NCBI RefSeq assembly: GCF_019802255.1
Contig: NZ_JAHYSS010000003.1
Span: 1 to 64,000, forward strand
Origin: Pedobacter polysacchareus
GTDB taxonomy: Bacteria > Bacteroidota > Bacteroidia > Sphingobacteriales > Sphingobacteriaceae
Length of the DNA: 64,000 nucleotides
Reading direction: 5' to 3'
Shown: positions 35,733 through 44,099 of the stretch, piece by piece
Numbering within the stretch: the stretch's first letter is position 1
Layout of the letters: each line of letters begins with the position of its first letter
Translations under genes and position numbers: made by a program
The notes under the pieces: model-generated
Databases searched by the model: none
Seen by the model: only the letters and a program-made list of their open reading frames with translations
Told to the model about the DNA's origin: nothing

Positions 35733-37082
35733 TTAGAGCAAAAGTTTGCTCGCCAATCCTAAGAGCAGTAAGAATCCGAAAACATCTGTAAATGTGGTGA
35801 TGATAATAGAAGATGCGATAGCCGGATCAATTCCGACCCTTTTTAAAATCAATGGGATGCCCGCACCAGTTACACCGGCGATTAATAAATTTCCAGTCAT
35901 CGCCAGAAAAATAACGACGCCCAGCAGCGGGTTGCTGTCAAAAAATATGGCGAACATAAACACGATCAATCCAGTAACCGCACCATTGATCAATCCTACG
36001 GTAAACTCTTTCAATACGGTTCGATATGCTTGATTATCGGTTAGGTCGTATAAGGAAATCCTCCTTACGGTAACTGCCAGCGCTTGTGTTGCCGCATTTC
36101 CACCCATCCCCGCTATAATTGTCATGTAAGCAGAAAGTACGGCGATCTTTTCAATGGTAGAACCAAAATGCCGCACTACAGCAGATGCTAAAAATGCGGT
36201 TCCTAAGTTTAAAATCAACCATGGCAAACGGGATTTCACCGCTTCCACCCAGTTACCACTCAACTCCTCATCCTCAGATACCCCGGAAATTTTCAGGATA
36301 TCTTCCGTATTTTCATCTTCCAACACGTCAATAACGTCATCGAAAGTAACCCTTCCCAGCAGCTTCATATCATTATCTACAACTGGAATACTGGTGATGT
36401 TATATTGAGATATCAACCTGGCCACCTCCTCCTGATCGGTATCTGGTGTTACCCAAGCCACTTCCGCTTTCACTAGCTCAGTAATGTGTACATTTCCTTT
36501 TGCCTTAATGATGTCTTTCAAAGAAACAATTCCCTGAAACACATTGTCGTCATCAATTACAAAAATGGTATAGAATTCTTCGATCTCTTCACTCTGGCGA
36601 ATGATCTCATCAATGGCATCCTTTTTAGTAAGGTTAAGATTGACGCGGATAAACTCGGTGTTCATTAAACCACCCGCGGTCTTCTCGTCGTAGCTCAATA
36701 AATTCCGGATATTGGAAGCATCGTCTTCACTTAAATCCTCAAGAATTTCTTTTTGCTCATGTTCTTCCAGCTGAGAAATGATGTCGGTAGCATCATCATA
36801 ATCCAGCTCTTCTACAATCTCCGTACGTTTATCGGGATGCAGCTGCAGTAATAATTCCTCTGGGTGAGATTCTTCGTGCATCTCAGAAATTACTTCTGAT
36901 GCGATCTCTACTGGCAAAAGATTAATGATTCGTTCCTGATCTTCTTTGTTGATGCTTTCGAAAAGTATCGCTATTTCTGAGGCATGATACTCCGAAAGAA
37001 TAACTTTAAGTTGTTCATCATCGCTATTTAAGGCGTTCCTTAATTTAGAAACGTCTGTTTTGTCCAGGTCGAATGATTGCAT
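35733..37082 (-). CDS. mgtE: MgtE-family magnesium transporter
   Basis: A 449-residue protein in the usual MgtE order. An acidic helical N domain spans about residues 1-125 with repeated ELLLQLHPDKRTEIVEEL-like units. Two CBS domains follow (about 130-250), and five membrane helices (about 280-449) include the selectivity-region motif AGMGGNAATQALAV. The CBS/N part senses cytoplasmic Mg2+ and gates the channel. It is the third gene after wbqC and corA, but it also has a -7 box directly at its start codon. Confidence 0.95.
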   Translation of the reverse strand: MQSFDLDKTDVSKLRNALNSDDEQLKVILSEYHASEIAILFESINKEDQERIINLLPVEIASEVISEMHEESHPEELLLQLHPDKRTEIVEELDYDDATDIISQLEEHEQKEILEDLSEDDASNIRNLLSYDEKTAGGLMNTEFIRVNLNLTKKDAIDEIIRQSEEIEEFYTIFVIDDDNVFQGIVSLKDIIKAKGNVHITELVKAEVAWVTPDTDQEEVARLISQYNITSIPVVDNDMKLLGRVTFDDVIDVLEDENTEDILKISGVSEDEELSGNWVEAVKSRLPWLILNLGTAFLASAVVRHFGSTIEKIAVLSAYMTIIAGMGGNAATQALAVTVRRISLYDLTDNQAYRTVLKEFTVGLINGAVTGLIVFMFAIFFDSNPLLGVVIFLAMTGNLLIAGVTGAGIPLILKRVGIDPAIASSIIITTFTDVFGFLLLLGLASKLLL

Positions 37083-37089
37083 GTGTTGT

Positions 37090-37097
37090 CAAAGTTA
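37090..37097 (-). promoter_or_regulatory. Putative mgtE promoter, nearly leaderless
   Basis: TAACTTTG, an exact -7 match, lies 7 nt before the mgtE ATG. The predicted start near 37085 leaves a leader of only about 3 nt. It sits in the 27-bp gap after corA, so mgtE may be expressed apart from wbqC-corA. Confidence 0.5.
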
Positions 37098-37109
37098 CAA
37101 TAATCAGGG

Positions 37110-38228
37110 CTATTTAAACCATCCCTTACGCCAGAAATATATGACCTGCAATACTGCAATAGCAGCCATCACGAGCATCGTATACAAATAACCATTCGCC
37201 TGATAAAGCTCTGGCATGTTCTGAGGCAGTAGTTTACCACTGATTGGATCAACGTTTGCAAAGTTCATTCCGTAAATTCCGGCAATGAAAGTTAAAGGAA
37301 TAAAAATCGAAGAAATGATGGTCAGCACCTTCATAATCTCATTCATCCGGTTGCTGATGATCGACAAATACATGTCTATATTACTTGCAGAAATTTCTTT
37401 TAGTGATTCTACAATATCTATAATCTGGATGCAGTGATCGTAAGCATCACGGATATACAGCTTTGTCTGATCAGAAATCAAATGAGAATCGCTGCGTAGG
37501 ATGTCATTCAATTTATCTCTTTCCGGCCAGGCTACCCTTCTGATATTGATCAGGTTTCTTTTGATCAATTGCGTATCAAACATGACCGACTTATCTGGTT
37601 TATCAAATAAACGATCTTCAATGTTGTCTAATTCATCACCCCAGGCCCCCAGAATTTCAAAATAAGTATCTATTATGATGTCCATAAGCGCATACATCAG
37701 GTAGCTACTTCCGCCGATCCGGATGTTGCCCTTCCCTATTTTTAATCGGGAACGCACTGGCGCCAGACAGTCCTCATATTTCTCCTGAAAAGTAAACAAT
37801 GCATTATCAGTTAGTAAAAAAGAATATTGCTGGTTTTCCAGGTTTTGAGCCTCATCCAATTGCAGCATTCTACTCACCGCAAAAACATGATGCGCATACT
37901 CTTCTTGCTTTGGCCGCTGATAAGTTCTGGTTATGTCTTCCAGAATCAGTTTATTGACATCGAAATCCCTGCTTAATGTTTCAAACAAAGCCAAAGAATT
38001 AAAGCCTTTAATCTCCACCCAAAAGGTATACCTTTTATCTTGCAGCAAGGGCTTCAGCATACTGATGTCATTCAATTCCCGTGATTCATAACTGTCTGCG
38101 GTGTATTTGTACAGTGTGATGATGGGTTTTAAAGCATTTGGATCAATATAAATCATCCCCGGACTAGATCCGGCATGAGGCAGCGCTAAATGCTGACGTT
38201 TCTTTTTATGCTTTGCTGGTTTAGCCAT
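37110..38228 (-). CDS. corA: CorA-family magnesium/cobalt transporter
   Basis: A 372-residue protein with a long cytoplasmic alpha/beta funnel domain and two C-terminal membrane helices. The signature GMNF is in AGIYGMNFANVDP just after the first helix. The last residues IYFWRKGWFK form the basic tail. It forms a pentameric Mg2+/Co2+ channel. It lies 2 bp after wbqC and 27 bp before mgtE, so two unrelated Mg2+ uptake proteins share one transcript. A second, shorter CorA is encoded at 62.2 kb. Confidence 0.93.
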   Translation of the reverse strand: MAKPAKHKKKRQHLALPHAGSSPGMIYIDPNALKPIITLYKYTADSYESRELNDISMLKPLLQDKRYTFWVEIKGFNSLALFETLSRDFDVNKLILEDITRTYQRPKQEEYAHHVFAVSRMLQLDEAQNLENQQYSFLLTDNALFTFQEKYEDCLAPVRSRLKIGKGNIRIGGSSYLMYALMDIIIDTYFEILGAWGDELDNIEDRLFDKPDKSVMFDTQLIKRNLINIRRVAWPERDKLNDILRSDSHLISDQTKLYIRDAYDHCIQIIDIVESLKEISASNIDMYLSIISNRMNEIMKVLTIISSIFIPLTFIAGIYGMNFANVDPISGKLLPQNMPELYQANGYLYTMLVMAAIAVLQVIYFWRKGWFK

Positions 38229-38230
38229 TT

Positions 38231-38836
38231 TTAAAAATAAGATTTCGCTTGCGGGCCTTGGTTAAACAACAAGTCCACAATACTTAAGTTTGGCTTAAAT
38301 CCTTCTCTGTCGTCAAAGACCTGGAAATAAGGTTTAAATTCTCCTGCTGGTTTTTTAAAGACTGGCCCGGAACGGAAATCAAGTGCTGCCGGAACATCAT
38401 CAAAATATTCCTCAGTCAATTCAAATTTCGGTGTAATTTTCAATTGCTTGAACAGCCAATCCATGATTTCCTGATTGTAATCAAAAAGAGAATCGAATTT
38501 CTGGTGGTAAAATCTGGCAAATTCATCCTCGTAATATTCAAAATAAGCGGAATTGCGGTAGCAGCTCTCTAAACTCTTCCAATGCAAGCGCTGCCAGTTG
38601 AAATCATTGCTGATTTTAACATCCTTCATTTTGGTGTGTAATTTCTTGCCGCGGATCACAGGAACAATGAGGTCTAAACTCCCATTGGGTGAGTAAATTG
38701 AGGCACGATTTCTAAAGGTTTGTTTCGGAAAATGTTCCTCTTTTTCCAGCATAAACTCATTTCCAAAATGTTTCAATTCTTTGAAATAACTTACTGGGGG
38801 AAGATAAAAAAGGGGGAATATAGCTAAACTTTGCAT
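38231..38836 (-). CDS. WbqC-family protein
   Basis: A 201-residue soluble protein of the WbqC-like family. Matching segments are FPLFYLPPVSYFKEL, EHFPKQTFRNRASIYSPNG, LDLIVPVIRG, and SNDFNWQRLHWKSLESCYRNSAY, which is read here as SNDFNWQRLHWKS and ESCYRNSAYFEYY. Some family members lie in O-antigen clusters and are thought to act in sugar modification; the activity is not known. It starts the wbqC-corA-mgtE group and diverges from the acyltransferase-glycosyltransferase pair, which also fits envelope glycolipid work. Confidence 0.87.
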   Translation of the reverse strand: MQSLAIFPLFYLPPVSYFKELKHFGNEFMLEKEEHFPKQTFRNRASIYSPNGSLDLIVPVIRGKKLHTKMKDVKISNDFNWQRLHWKSLESCYRNSAYFEYYEDEFARFYHQKFDSLFDYNQEIMDWLFKQLKITPKFELTEEYFDDVPAALDFRSGPVFKKPAGEFKPYFQVFDDREGFKPNLSIVDLLFNQGPQAKSYF

Positions 38837-38845
38837 CTGTTATTT

Positions 38846-38853
38846 TATGTTTG
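38846..38853 (+). promoter_or_regulatory. Putative -7 box of the acyltransferase/glycosyltransferase pair
   Basis: TATGTTTG matches TAnnTTTG exactly, with a predicted start near 38858 and a 17-nt leader. The nearest TTTG is 12 nt upstream, too close for a normal -33 element. Confidence 0.45.
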
Positions 38854-38874
38854 CACTCTTAATCCGCCAAAATA

Positions 38875-39756
38875 ATGATAAAAAAAAGCTTTTCTTATAT
38901 AGGAGTAGTTTTTTTAAACTTTTTATCTCTTCTACCAATGCAGTTGCTATATTTTATTTCAGCAATCTGTTACTATATCCTATATTATGTGGTAGGTTAT
39001 AGGAAAAAGGTGGTGCGTGAAAACTTAGTTAATTCTTTCCCGGATAAAAGTATGGCAGAAATCATCCGTATAGAAAAAAGATTCTTTAAATATTTCTCTG
39101 ATTTAACCGTTGAAGTGATCAAAATGCAATCTATTTCTCAGAAGGAAGTCCAGAAACGGGTCAAATTCACTAATCTCCATTTGGTGGAGGACTATTTTAG
39201 CAGAGAAGAAAGTGTGCTGGCCTGCACCGGGCATTACGGCAATTGGGAATGGGGAATGCTGGCATTAGGCGCACAGCTTTCCAAGAAAGCTTATGTGATC
39301 TATAAACCGCTTAACAATACTGTTTTTGACGATTGGTTTCTCAAAATGAGAAGTAAGTTCGGCAATATTGGCGTACCTATGCGACAAACTTTACGCAGCC
39401 TTGCCAGCACCAGAAACGAAGCCACGATGTTCTGCTTTGCAAGTGATCAAAGTCCGGTTCGAGGTGAAGCGCATTATTGGCTAAACTTCCTGCATCAGGA
39501 TACTGCAGCATTATTGGGACTGGAAAAAATAGCTTTACAAACAAACAGACCTATCTTTTACTTTAAATTGAAATACCTTAAAAGAGGTTATTATGAAGTA
39601 GATTGTGTACCCATCTGTCCAGTACCAAAAGAGACAAAAGAACACGAAATTACCGATACCCATTTCAGTTTCCTGGAACAAATAATTAACGAAGAACCGT
39701 CTTATTGGCTTTGGAGCCATAGGCGATGGAAAACAAAACGAGAATACGCATCATGA
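38875..39756 (+). CDS. Lysophospholipid/lipid A acyltransferase (LpxL/HtrB family)
   Basis: A 293-residue membrane-anchored acyltransferase. One N-terminal hydrophobic segment (residues 8-37) is followed by the HX4E active-site motif GHYGNWEWG with His120 and Glu125. The C-terminal segment SYWLWSHRRWK is the usual WxHRRWK-like end. Family members add secondary acyl chains to lipid A from acyl-ACP. Bacteroidota homologues may also acylate other lipids such as ornithine or aminolipids. Its stop codon overlaps the start of the glycosyltransferase gene as ATGA. Confidence 0.88.
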   Translation: MIKKSFSYIGVVFLNFLSLLPMQLLYFISAICYYILYYVVGYRKKVVRENLVNSFPDKSMAEIIRIEKRFFKYFSDLTVEVIKMQSISQKEVQKRVKFTNLHLVEDYFSREESVLACTGHYGNWEWGMLALGAQLSKKAYVIYKPLNNTVFDDWFLKMRSKFGNIGVPMRQTLRSLASTRNEATMFCFASDQSPVRGEAHYWLNFLHQDTAALLGLEKIALQTNRPIFYFKLKYLKRGYYEVDCVPICPVPKETKEHEITDTHFSFLEQIINEEPSYWLWSHRRWKTKREYAS

Positions 39757-40772
39757 CAGCAGCAAGTGTAGCAGTAGTAATTTTAAATTGGAACGGAAAA
39801 ACACTTCTGGAAAAATTTTTACCGGGTGTAGTGCAGTCCTCCTATCCCAATTTACAAATTATAGTGGGCGACAATGCTTCTACGGATGATTCTGTTGCAT
39901 TTGTGCGTAAGCACTACCCGGAGATCCGTTTAATTGAAAATGATGGCAATTACGGCTTTGCAGAAGGTTATCGAAGATTATTGGATCAGGTTGATGCAGA
40001 ATATTATGTATTACTGAATTCTGATGTCGAAGTTCCTGAAAATTGGATCCAGCCAGTGATCGATCTGATGGAAACAGACGATAAAATTGCAGCTGCACAA
40101 CCAAAGATCAAATGGCAAAAAGACAAGACGAAATTTGAATATGCCGGTGCCGCAGGTGGATACCTGGATTTACACTGTTTTCCATTCTGCAGAGGGCGCT
40201 TGTTTGATACCGTAGAAGATGATCATGGCCAGTACAACGACGCAAAAGAGATCTTCTGGGCAAGTGGTGCTGCACTTTTTATTAGAAGCAAATGCTGGAA
40301 AGAAGCTGGGGGCTTAGACGCTGACTTTTTCGCACACATGGAAGAAATCGACCTTTGCTGGCGCTTAAAAAATATGGGATATAAAATTATATACTGCCCG
40401 GATGCTGAAATATACCATGTTGGTGGTGGTACATTGAATGCCAATAATCCTTATAAAACCTATCTGAATTTTAGAAATAACCTGATTATTATGCAGAAAA
40501 ACCTGCCTTTGTCAGATGCTTATTTCAGGATCTTCATTCGTTTTTTTATAGACTTCGTAGCCCTGGTTCACTTCCTGGCACAAGGTAAGGTAGATTTCGC
40601 AATGGCAGTCAGTAAGGCACATTTTCATTTCTTCCAGATGATATTTACCAATGGAAAGAAAAGGACAAAACAGCAGATTCCTTATCATAAACATACCGGG
40701 CAATATTCTTCCAGCATTGTGTACGCTTATTTTATCAAGAAAATCAGGTTTTTTAGCGGATTAGGTATTTAA
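39753..40772 (+). CDS. Family 2 glycosyltransferase
   Basis: A 339-residue GT2 (GT-A fold) enzyme, rhamnosyltransferase-like. The N-terminal motif AVVILNWNGKTLLEKFLPG, the nucleotide-sugar segment VGDNASTDDSV and the metal-binding NSDVEV region are present, with the acceptor-side motif EEIDLCWRLKNMGYKIIY. A C-terminal hydrophobic helix may attach it to the membrane. A longer frame starts at 39726, but the ATG at 39753 forms an ATGA overlap with the acyltransferase stop and is preferred. The pair probably acts on an envelope glycolipid. Confidence 0.9.
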   Translation: MTAASVAVVILNWNGKTLLEKFLPGVVQSSYPNLQIIVGDNASTDDSVAFVRKHYPEIRLIENDGNYGFAEGYRRLLDQVDAEYYVLLNSDVEVPENWIQPVIDLMETDDKIAAAQPKIKWQKDKTKFEYAGAAGGYLDLHCFPFCRGRLFDTVEDDHGQYNDAKEIFWASGAALFIRSKCWKEAGGLDADFFAHMEEIDLCWRLKNMGYKIIYCPDAEIYHVGGGTLNANNPYKTYLNFRNNLIIMQKNLPLSDAYFRIFIRFFIDFVALVHFLAQGKVDFAMAVSKAHFHFFQMIFTNGKKRTKQQIPYHKHTGQYSSSIVYAYFIKKIRFFSGLGI

Positions 40773-40774
40773 AA

Positions 40775-40819
40775 ATCCCCCTGCCAACCCATGATAAACA
40801 AAGGATTCAGTAAGGGGAT
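40775..40819 (-). terminator. Putative long-loop terminator after the M28 peptidase gene
   Basis: ATCCCC (40814-40819 side on the minus strand) pairs with GGGGAT across a 33-nt loop and is followed by TTTTT on the minus strand. It may also serve the convergent glycosyltransferase transcript. The stem is short, so confidence is moderate. Confidence 0.45.
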
Positions 40820-40847
40820 ATTTAAAGTTTAAGATAGATTTCAAGAA

Positions 40848-41807
40848 TTATTTCTTTTCAGGGACAAAGATAATTGGTTCCGGTCTGTTGGCAACTGTCG
40901 TTAGCGCCTTATAGATATAATCACAAACCAGTTTTTCTCCTGGTACATTAATCAATCTTCTATCGTCTTCTGGAGTATGGTATTGAGGATGTCCGCCGGT
41001 ATGAAATCCTAATACTGGGATATCTTTCTTGTAAAATGATACATGATCAGAACCACCTACATCGTAATGGTTCACGAATGGATGCACACCAATTTCCGGC
41101 CCCAGCTTCGTCAATAATTCTACACCGCCATCAAATGTTGCCGCGCCGCCCATATACAGGTGTTTCTCTGAATTCATCCTCCCCACCATATCCATATTGA
41201 TCATCAGCTTAATCTGAGACAAAGGAATCAGCGGGTGCGCTGTGAAATATTTAGAACCTAATAAACCTTGTTCCTCTGCACCAAAAGCTATCACCATCAC
41301 ACTGCGTTTCAATGTAGCTTTATTTGCAGCCAGCTTTTCTGCGATTTCCAAAAGCGCAGCGGTACCGCTTGCATTGTCATCAGCACCTAAATGAATGCCT
41401 ACCGTATCTGGTTTTTTAGAGGAAGCCCCTCCCATTCCAAGGTGGTCATAATGCGCACCAATCACAATGAATTCCTGCTTTAAAACTGGATCAGAACCCT
41501 CAATATAACCGATTACATTCTGAGTTTTCACATAAGGCGTATCCTGTACCCCTTTTTTAACCCTCATTTTTGCAGTAAATTCCTGGATATAACTTCCATG
41601 ATAAGCTGCAATTCCTGATTTCTTGAACTGCTTCACCAAATAACGCACTGTCTTTTTGTTTTCTGCAGTTCCAGGAAAACGTCCTTTCATTTGCGGTGAT
41701 GCTAACGTCCAGATGTGGTCCTTAATTTCCTTTTCAGTAATATCTGCCTGCGCGAATGCAGATGCGCTGATGGCAACGCATACTGCCGATAATAAAATCT
41801 TTCTCAT
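40848..41807 (-). CDS. Secreted M28-family zinc aminopeptidase
   Basis: A 319-residue peptidase with signal peptide MRKILLSAVCVAISASAFAQ. The co-catalytic zinc motifs are GAHYDHLG (His), GADDNASGTAALLEIA (bridging Asp), AFGAEEQGLLGS (Glu pair), MINMDMVGRM (Asp) and HTGGHPQYHTPEDD (His). All M28 ligands are therefore present. It probably trims peptides in the periplasm. Its start lies 9 bp after aroQ, so they share a transcript despite unrelated roles. Confidence 0.92.
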   Translation of the reverse strand: MRKILLSAVCVAISASAFAQADITEKEIKDHIWTLASPQMKGRFPGTAENKKTVRYLVKQFKKSGIAAYHGSYIQEFTAKMRVKKGVQDTPYVKTQNVIGYIEGSDPVLKQEFIVIGAHYDHLGMGGASSKKPDTVGIHLGADDNASGTAALLEIAEKLAANKATLKRSVMVIAFGAEEQGLLGSKYFTAHPLIPLSQIKLMINMDMVGRMNSEKHLYMGGAATFDGGVELLTKLGPEIGVHPFVNHYDVGGSDHVSFYKKDIPVLGFHTGGHPQYHTPEDDRRLINVPGEKLVCDYIYKALTTVANRPEPIIFVPEKK

Positions 41808-41816
41808 TTGCTGATT

Positions 41817-42236
41817 TTAGCTTTTCAAAAGACTTTCTATTGCTAAACGGTAACCATCCAGGCCAAATCCTGTCAGCACGCCTTTACAGTTTTTTCCGGT
41901 TAATGAAACATGTCTATATTCTTCCCTGGCGTAAATATTAGATACGTGAACCTCTATTACAGGTGTATTTATAGCAGCAATCGCATCTGCTAATGCCACA
42001 GAAGTATGTGTATACCCTCCTGCATTGATCACAATACCATCATATTCAAAACCAACTTCATGCAATTTATTGATCAGCTCTCCCTCCACATTACTCTGAT
42101 AGTAATCGATTTGTAGGATGCTGTACATCGTTCTCAATTGTGTGATATATTCATCAAAACCTAAATTTCCATAGATTCCTGGTTCGCGAACGCCTAAAAG
42201 GTTTAAATTTGGGCCGTTAATAATTTGTATCTTCAT
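41817..42236 (-). CDS. aroQ: Type II 3-dehydroquinate dehydratase
   Basis: A 139-residue class II dehydroquinase, which forms dodecamers and removes water from 3-dehydroquinate in the shikimate pathway. IINGPNLNLLGVREPGIYG is the N-terminal signature and contains the catalytic tyrosine; the arginine of the lid loop is also there. INAGGYTHTSVALADAI and EVHVSNIYAREEYRH supply the remaining active-site residues, including the histidine. It is divergent from xerD. Confidence 0.96.
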   Translation of the reverse strand: MKIQIINGPNLNLLGVREPGIYGNLGFDEYITQLRTMYSILQIDYYQSNVEGELINKLHEVGFEYDGIVINAGGYTHTSVALADAIAAINTPVIEVHVSNIYAREEYRHVSLTGKNCKGVLTGFGLDGYRLAIESLLKS

Positions 42237-42241
42237 TAGCT

Positions 42242-42249
42242 CAAACTTA
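42242..42249 (-). promoter_or_regulatory. Putative aroQ promoter, nearly leaderless
   Basis: TAAGTTTG matches the -7 box exactly and stands 5 nt before the aroQ ATG. The predicted start is within about 1 nt of the start codon. No clear -33 TTTG. Confidence 0.5.
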
Positions 42250-42280
42250 AAGCTAAAAACTTACAGTAGAAAATTTTTGT

Positions 42281-43180
42281 GTGATTAATAACCCTTATAT
42301 ACCGGCTTTTAAAGCCTATTTGAAACTGGAACGCTCGCTTTCCGGAAACTCCATTGCGGCCTATATCAATGATGTTCAGAAACTATCCCAGTATTTTGAA
42401 TCCATTGATCAGCGTCCTTCAGTGAAAGAAATTACCAGCGCTGATTTAAAAAAATTTATCAGCTGGATCAATGAGCTGGGGATGTTACCAACCACTCAAG
42501 CGAGAGTAATCTCGGGACTAAAATCATTTTTCAGCTTCCTGATGTTGGAGCAAATTATTGTGGAAGATCCTTCAGCTTTGTTGGAAACTCCAAGATTAGG
42601 CAAAAAACTACCTGATGTTTTGAATATCGAAGAAATCAACGGCCTAATTGAGGCAATTGATGCTTCGAAACCGGAAGGGATGAGAAACAAGGCGATTATT
42701 GAGCTTTTGTATGGCTGTGGTCTTAGGGTTTCAGAACTCACTAACATCAGAATATCCAATATTTTTGCCGACAGCGAATTTGTAAAGATCGTTGGAAAAG
42801 GAAATAAGGAAAGGATTATCCCAATTGGCGCTACCGCATTAAAATATATAAAGATTTACCTGGAAGCCAGCCGTGTTCACATTCCCATCAAAAAAGGTTA
42901 TGAAGATTATATTTTTTTAAACCGCAGAGGGACAGGTTTATCCAGAATATCTGTGTTTACGATCATCAAAGATCTGGCTTTAGCCTCAGGGTTAAAGAAA
43001 AGCATTAGCCCCCACACCTTCCGCCATTCTTTTGCTACTCATCTCATTGAAGGTGGTGCAGACCTGCGTGCGGTCCAAGAAATGCTGGGACATTCCAGCA
43101 TTACCACCACTGAAATTTATACACACCTCGACAGAGATTACCTAAGGGGCGTCATTACCGGCTTTCACCCCAGGAGTTAA
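42281..43180 (+). CDS. xerD: Tyrosine recombinase XerD/XerC
   Basis: A 299-residue site-specific recombinase starting at GTG. The N-terminal SAM-like core-binding domain covers residues 1-95. The catalytic set is complete: Arg149 (GCGLRVSEL), Lys173, His245 and Arg248 (HTFRHSFATHLIEGGADL), His271 (LGHSSITTTEIYTH) and nucleophile Tyr280. Lack of nearby integron or phage genes, and the normal Xer length, fit the housekeeping recombinase that resolves chromosome dimers at dif. No dif site was recognised in this window. Confidence 0.92.
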   Translation: MINNPYIPAFKAYLKLERSLSGNSIAAYINDVQKLSQYFESIDQRPSVKEITSADLKKFISWINELGMLPTTQARVISGLKSFFSFLMLEQIIVEDPSALLETPRLGKKLPDVLNIEEINGLIEAIDASKPEGMRNKAIIELLYGCGLRVSELTNIRISNIFADSEFVKIVGKGNKERIIPIGATALKYIKIYLEASRVHIPIKKGYEDYIFLNRRGTGLSRISVFTIIKDLALASGLKKSISPHTFRHSFATHLIEGGADLRAVQEMLGHSSITTTEIYTHLDRDYLRGVITGFHPRS

Positions 43181-43199
43181 ACGGTTTTCGTGAGATCAG

Positions 43200-44051
43200 C
43201 TAATGAACAACTGGATTTTTTGACGCCAGGATCATTCTTGGTTTTCCTTGCATATCTTTCCTTAATTTAATGTATTTAAACCCTTTATCATTCAACATCT
43301 CAACAGTCTCTTTTGATAGGTATTCATTGATTTCAAAGAATAGCTTTCCATTTTCCTTTAGATGCGAAACCGCAAAATCAGCAATCGCTTCATAAAACAA
43401 CAAAGGTCTTTCATCCGGAACAAATAATGCCAGATGAGGTTCATGCGCCAATACATTTGGATGCATTTCGGCCATTTCTTTCCCGGTGATATAAGGAGGA
43501 TTGCTCACGATGATATCGAATTGATGATCAATATCAAAAGTTAACATATCTGCATGGATAAAATGAACAGGGCTCTCCAGTCGCAAAGCATTTTCCGAGG
43601 CCAGTTTCAAGGCTTCCTCAGATATGTCTACCGCAGTTACTTCTAAAGCTTTGCCATGTTTCTTTAGACTGATTGCAATACAACCGCTTCCCGTTCCAAA
43701 ATCTATCACCGATTTATTCAGCAGGCTATCTTCTAAAATCCAGTCTACCAACTCTTCAGTTTCAGGTCTTGGAATTAATACCGCTTCATTTACTTTAAAA
43801 AAAGCACCATAAAAATAAGCTTCACCTAATAAGTATTGAATGGGCTGATGTACTTTCAGCCCTGCAGCAACAGCAAAAAACTGCTCCTGCTCTTCGTTGC
43901 TCAGTTCTTTGTCATAATTCATCATCAACTTGCTCCTGCTGAGCTTTAACAAATGTTCAACGGCGACAGAGAAAATAGACTTAACTTCCTCTTCCTCATA
44001 AACATCTTTCAATTCTGTCTTAAAATGTGATAATAACTGGCTTAAATTCAT
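43200..44051 (-). CDS. prmC: Peptide chain release factor N5-glutamine methyltransferase
   Basis: A 283-residue SAM-dependent methyltransferase that methylates the GGQ glutamine of release factors. The SAM motif is VIDFGTGSGCIAISL and the substrate-glutamine motif is NPPYI in IIVSNPPYITGKEM. The N-terminal helical domain binds the release factor and includes QPIQYLLGEAYFYG. The frame is open three codons further upstream, but that start would be TTG; the ATG with AAGG before it is preferred. It diverges from ribD over 48 bp holding a symmetric promoter pair. Confidence 0.94.
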   Translation of the reverse strand: MNLSQLLSHFKTELKDVYEEEEVKSIFSVAVEHLLKLSRSKLMMNYDKELSNEEQEQFFAVAAGLKVHQPIQYLLGEAYFYGAFFKVNEAVLIPRPETEELVDWILEDSLLNKSVIDFGTGSGCIAISLKKHGKALEVTAVDISEEALKLASENALRLESPVHFIHADMLTFDIDHQFDIIVSNPPYITGKEMAEMHPNVLAHEPHLALFVPDERPLLFYEAIADFAVSHLKENGKLFFEINEYLSKETVEMLNDKGFKYIKLRKDMQGKPRMILASKNPVVH

Positions 44052-44056
44052 GCCTT

Positions 44057-44095
44057 GCAAAAGTAATTAAATCAAACAATATACCTTACTTTTGC
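44057..44095. promoter_or_regulatory. Mirror-image divergent promoters of prmC and ribD
   Basis: GCAAAAGTAA (44057-44066) and TTACTTTTGC (44086-44095) are a perfect 10-bp inverted repeat around 19 nt. Each arm carries an outward TACTTTTG, identical to the -7 box of the SRP RNA promoter. The ribD box ends 5 nt before its ATG and the prmC box ends 6 nt before its ATG, so both mRNAs should start within 0-2 nt of the start codon. No TTTG is found at -33 for either. Confidence 0.6.
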
Positions 44096-44099
44096 CTTA

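Noticed and set aside
35702..35736. CTAATTT/AAATTAG inverted repeat between the MATE and mgtE genes as a terminator
   Set aside because: Only 7 AT-rich pairs around a 21-nt loop, with no T-run on the plus strand; too weak to call.
42281..43180. XerD-type recombinase as a sign of an integrated element
   Set aside because: It has the length and full catalytic set of a housekeeping Xer protein and is flanked by aroQ and prmC, with no cargo, att repeats or tRNA beside it.
44057..44099. FMN riboswitch upstream of ribD
   Set aside because: The gap to prmC is only 48 bp and is filled by the two promoters, leaving no space for an aptamer.
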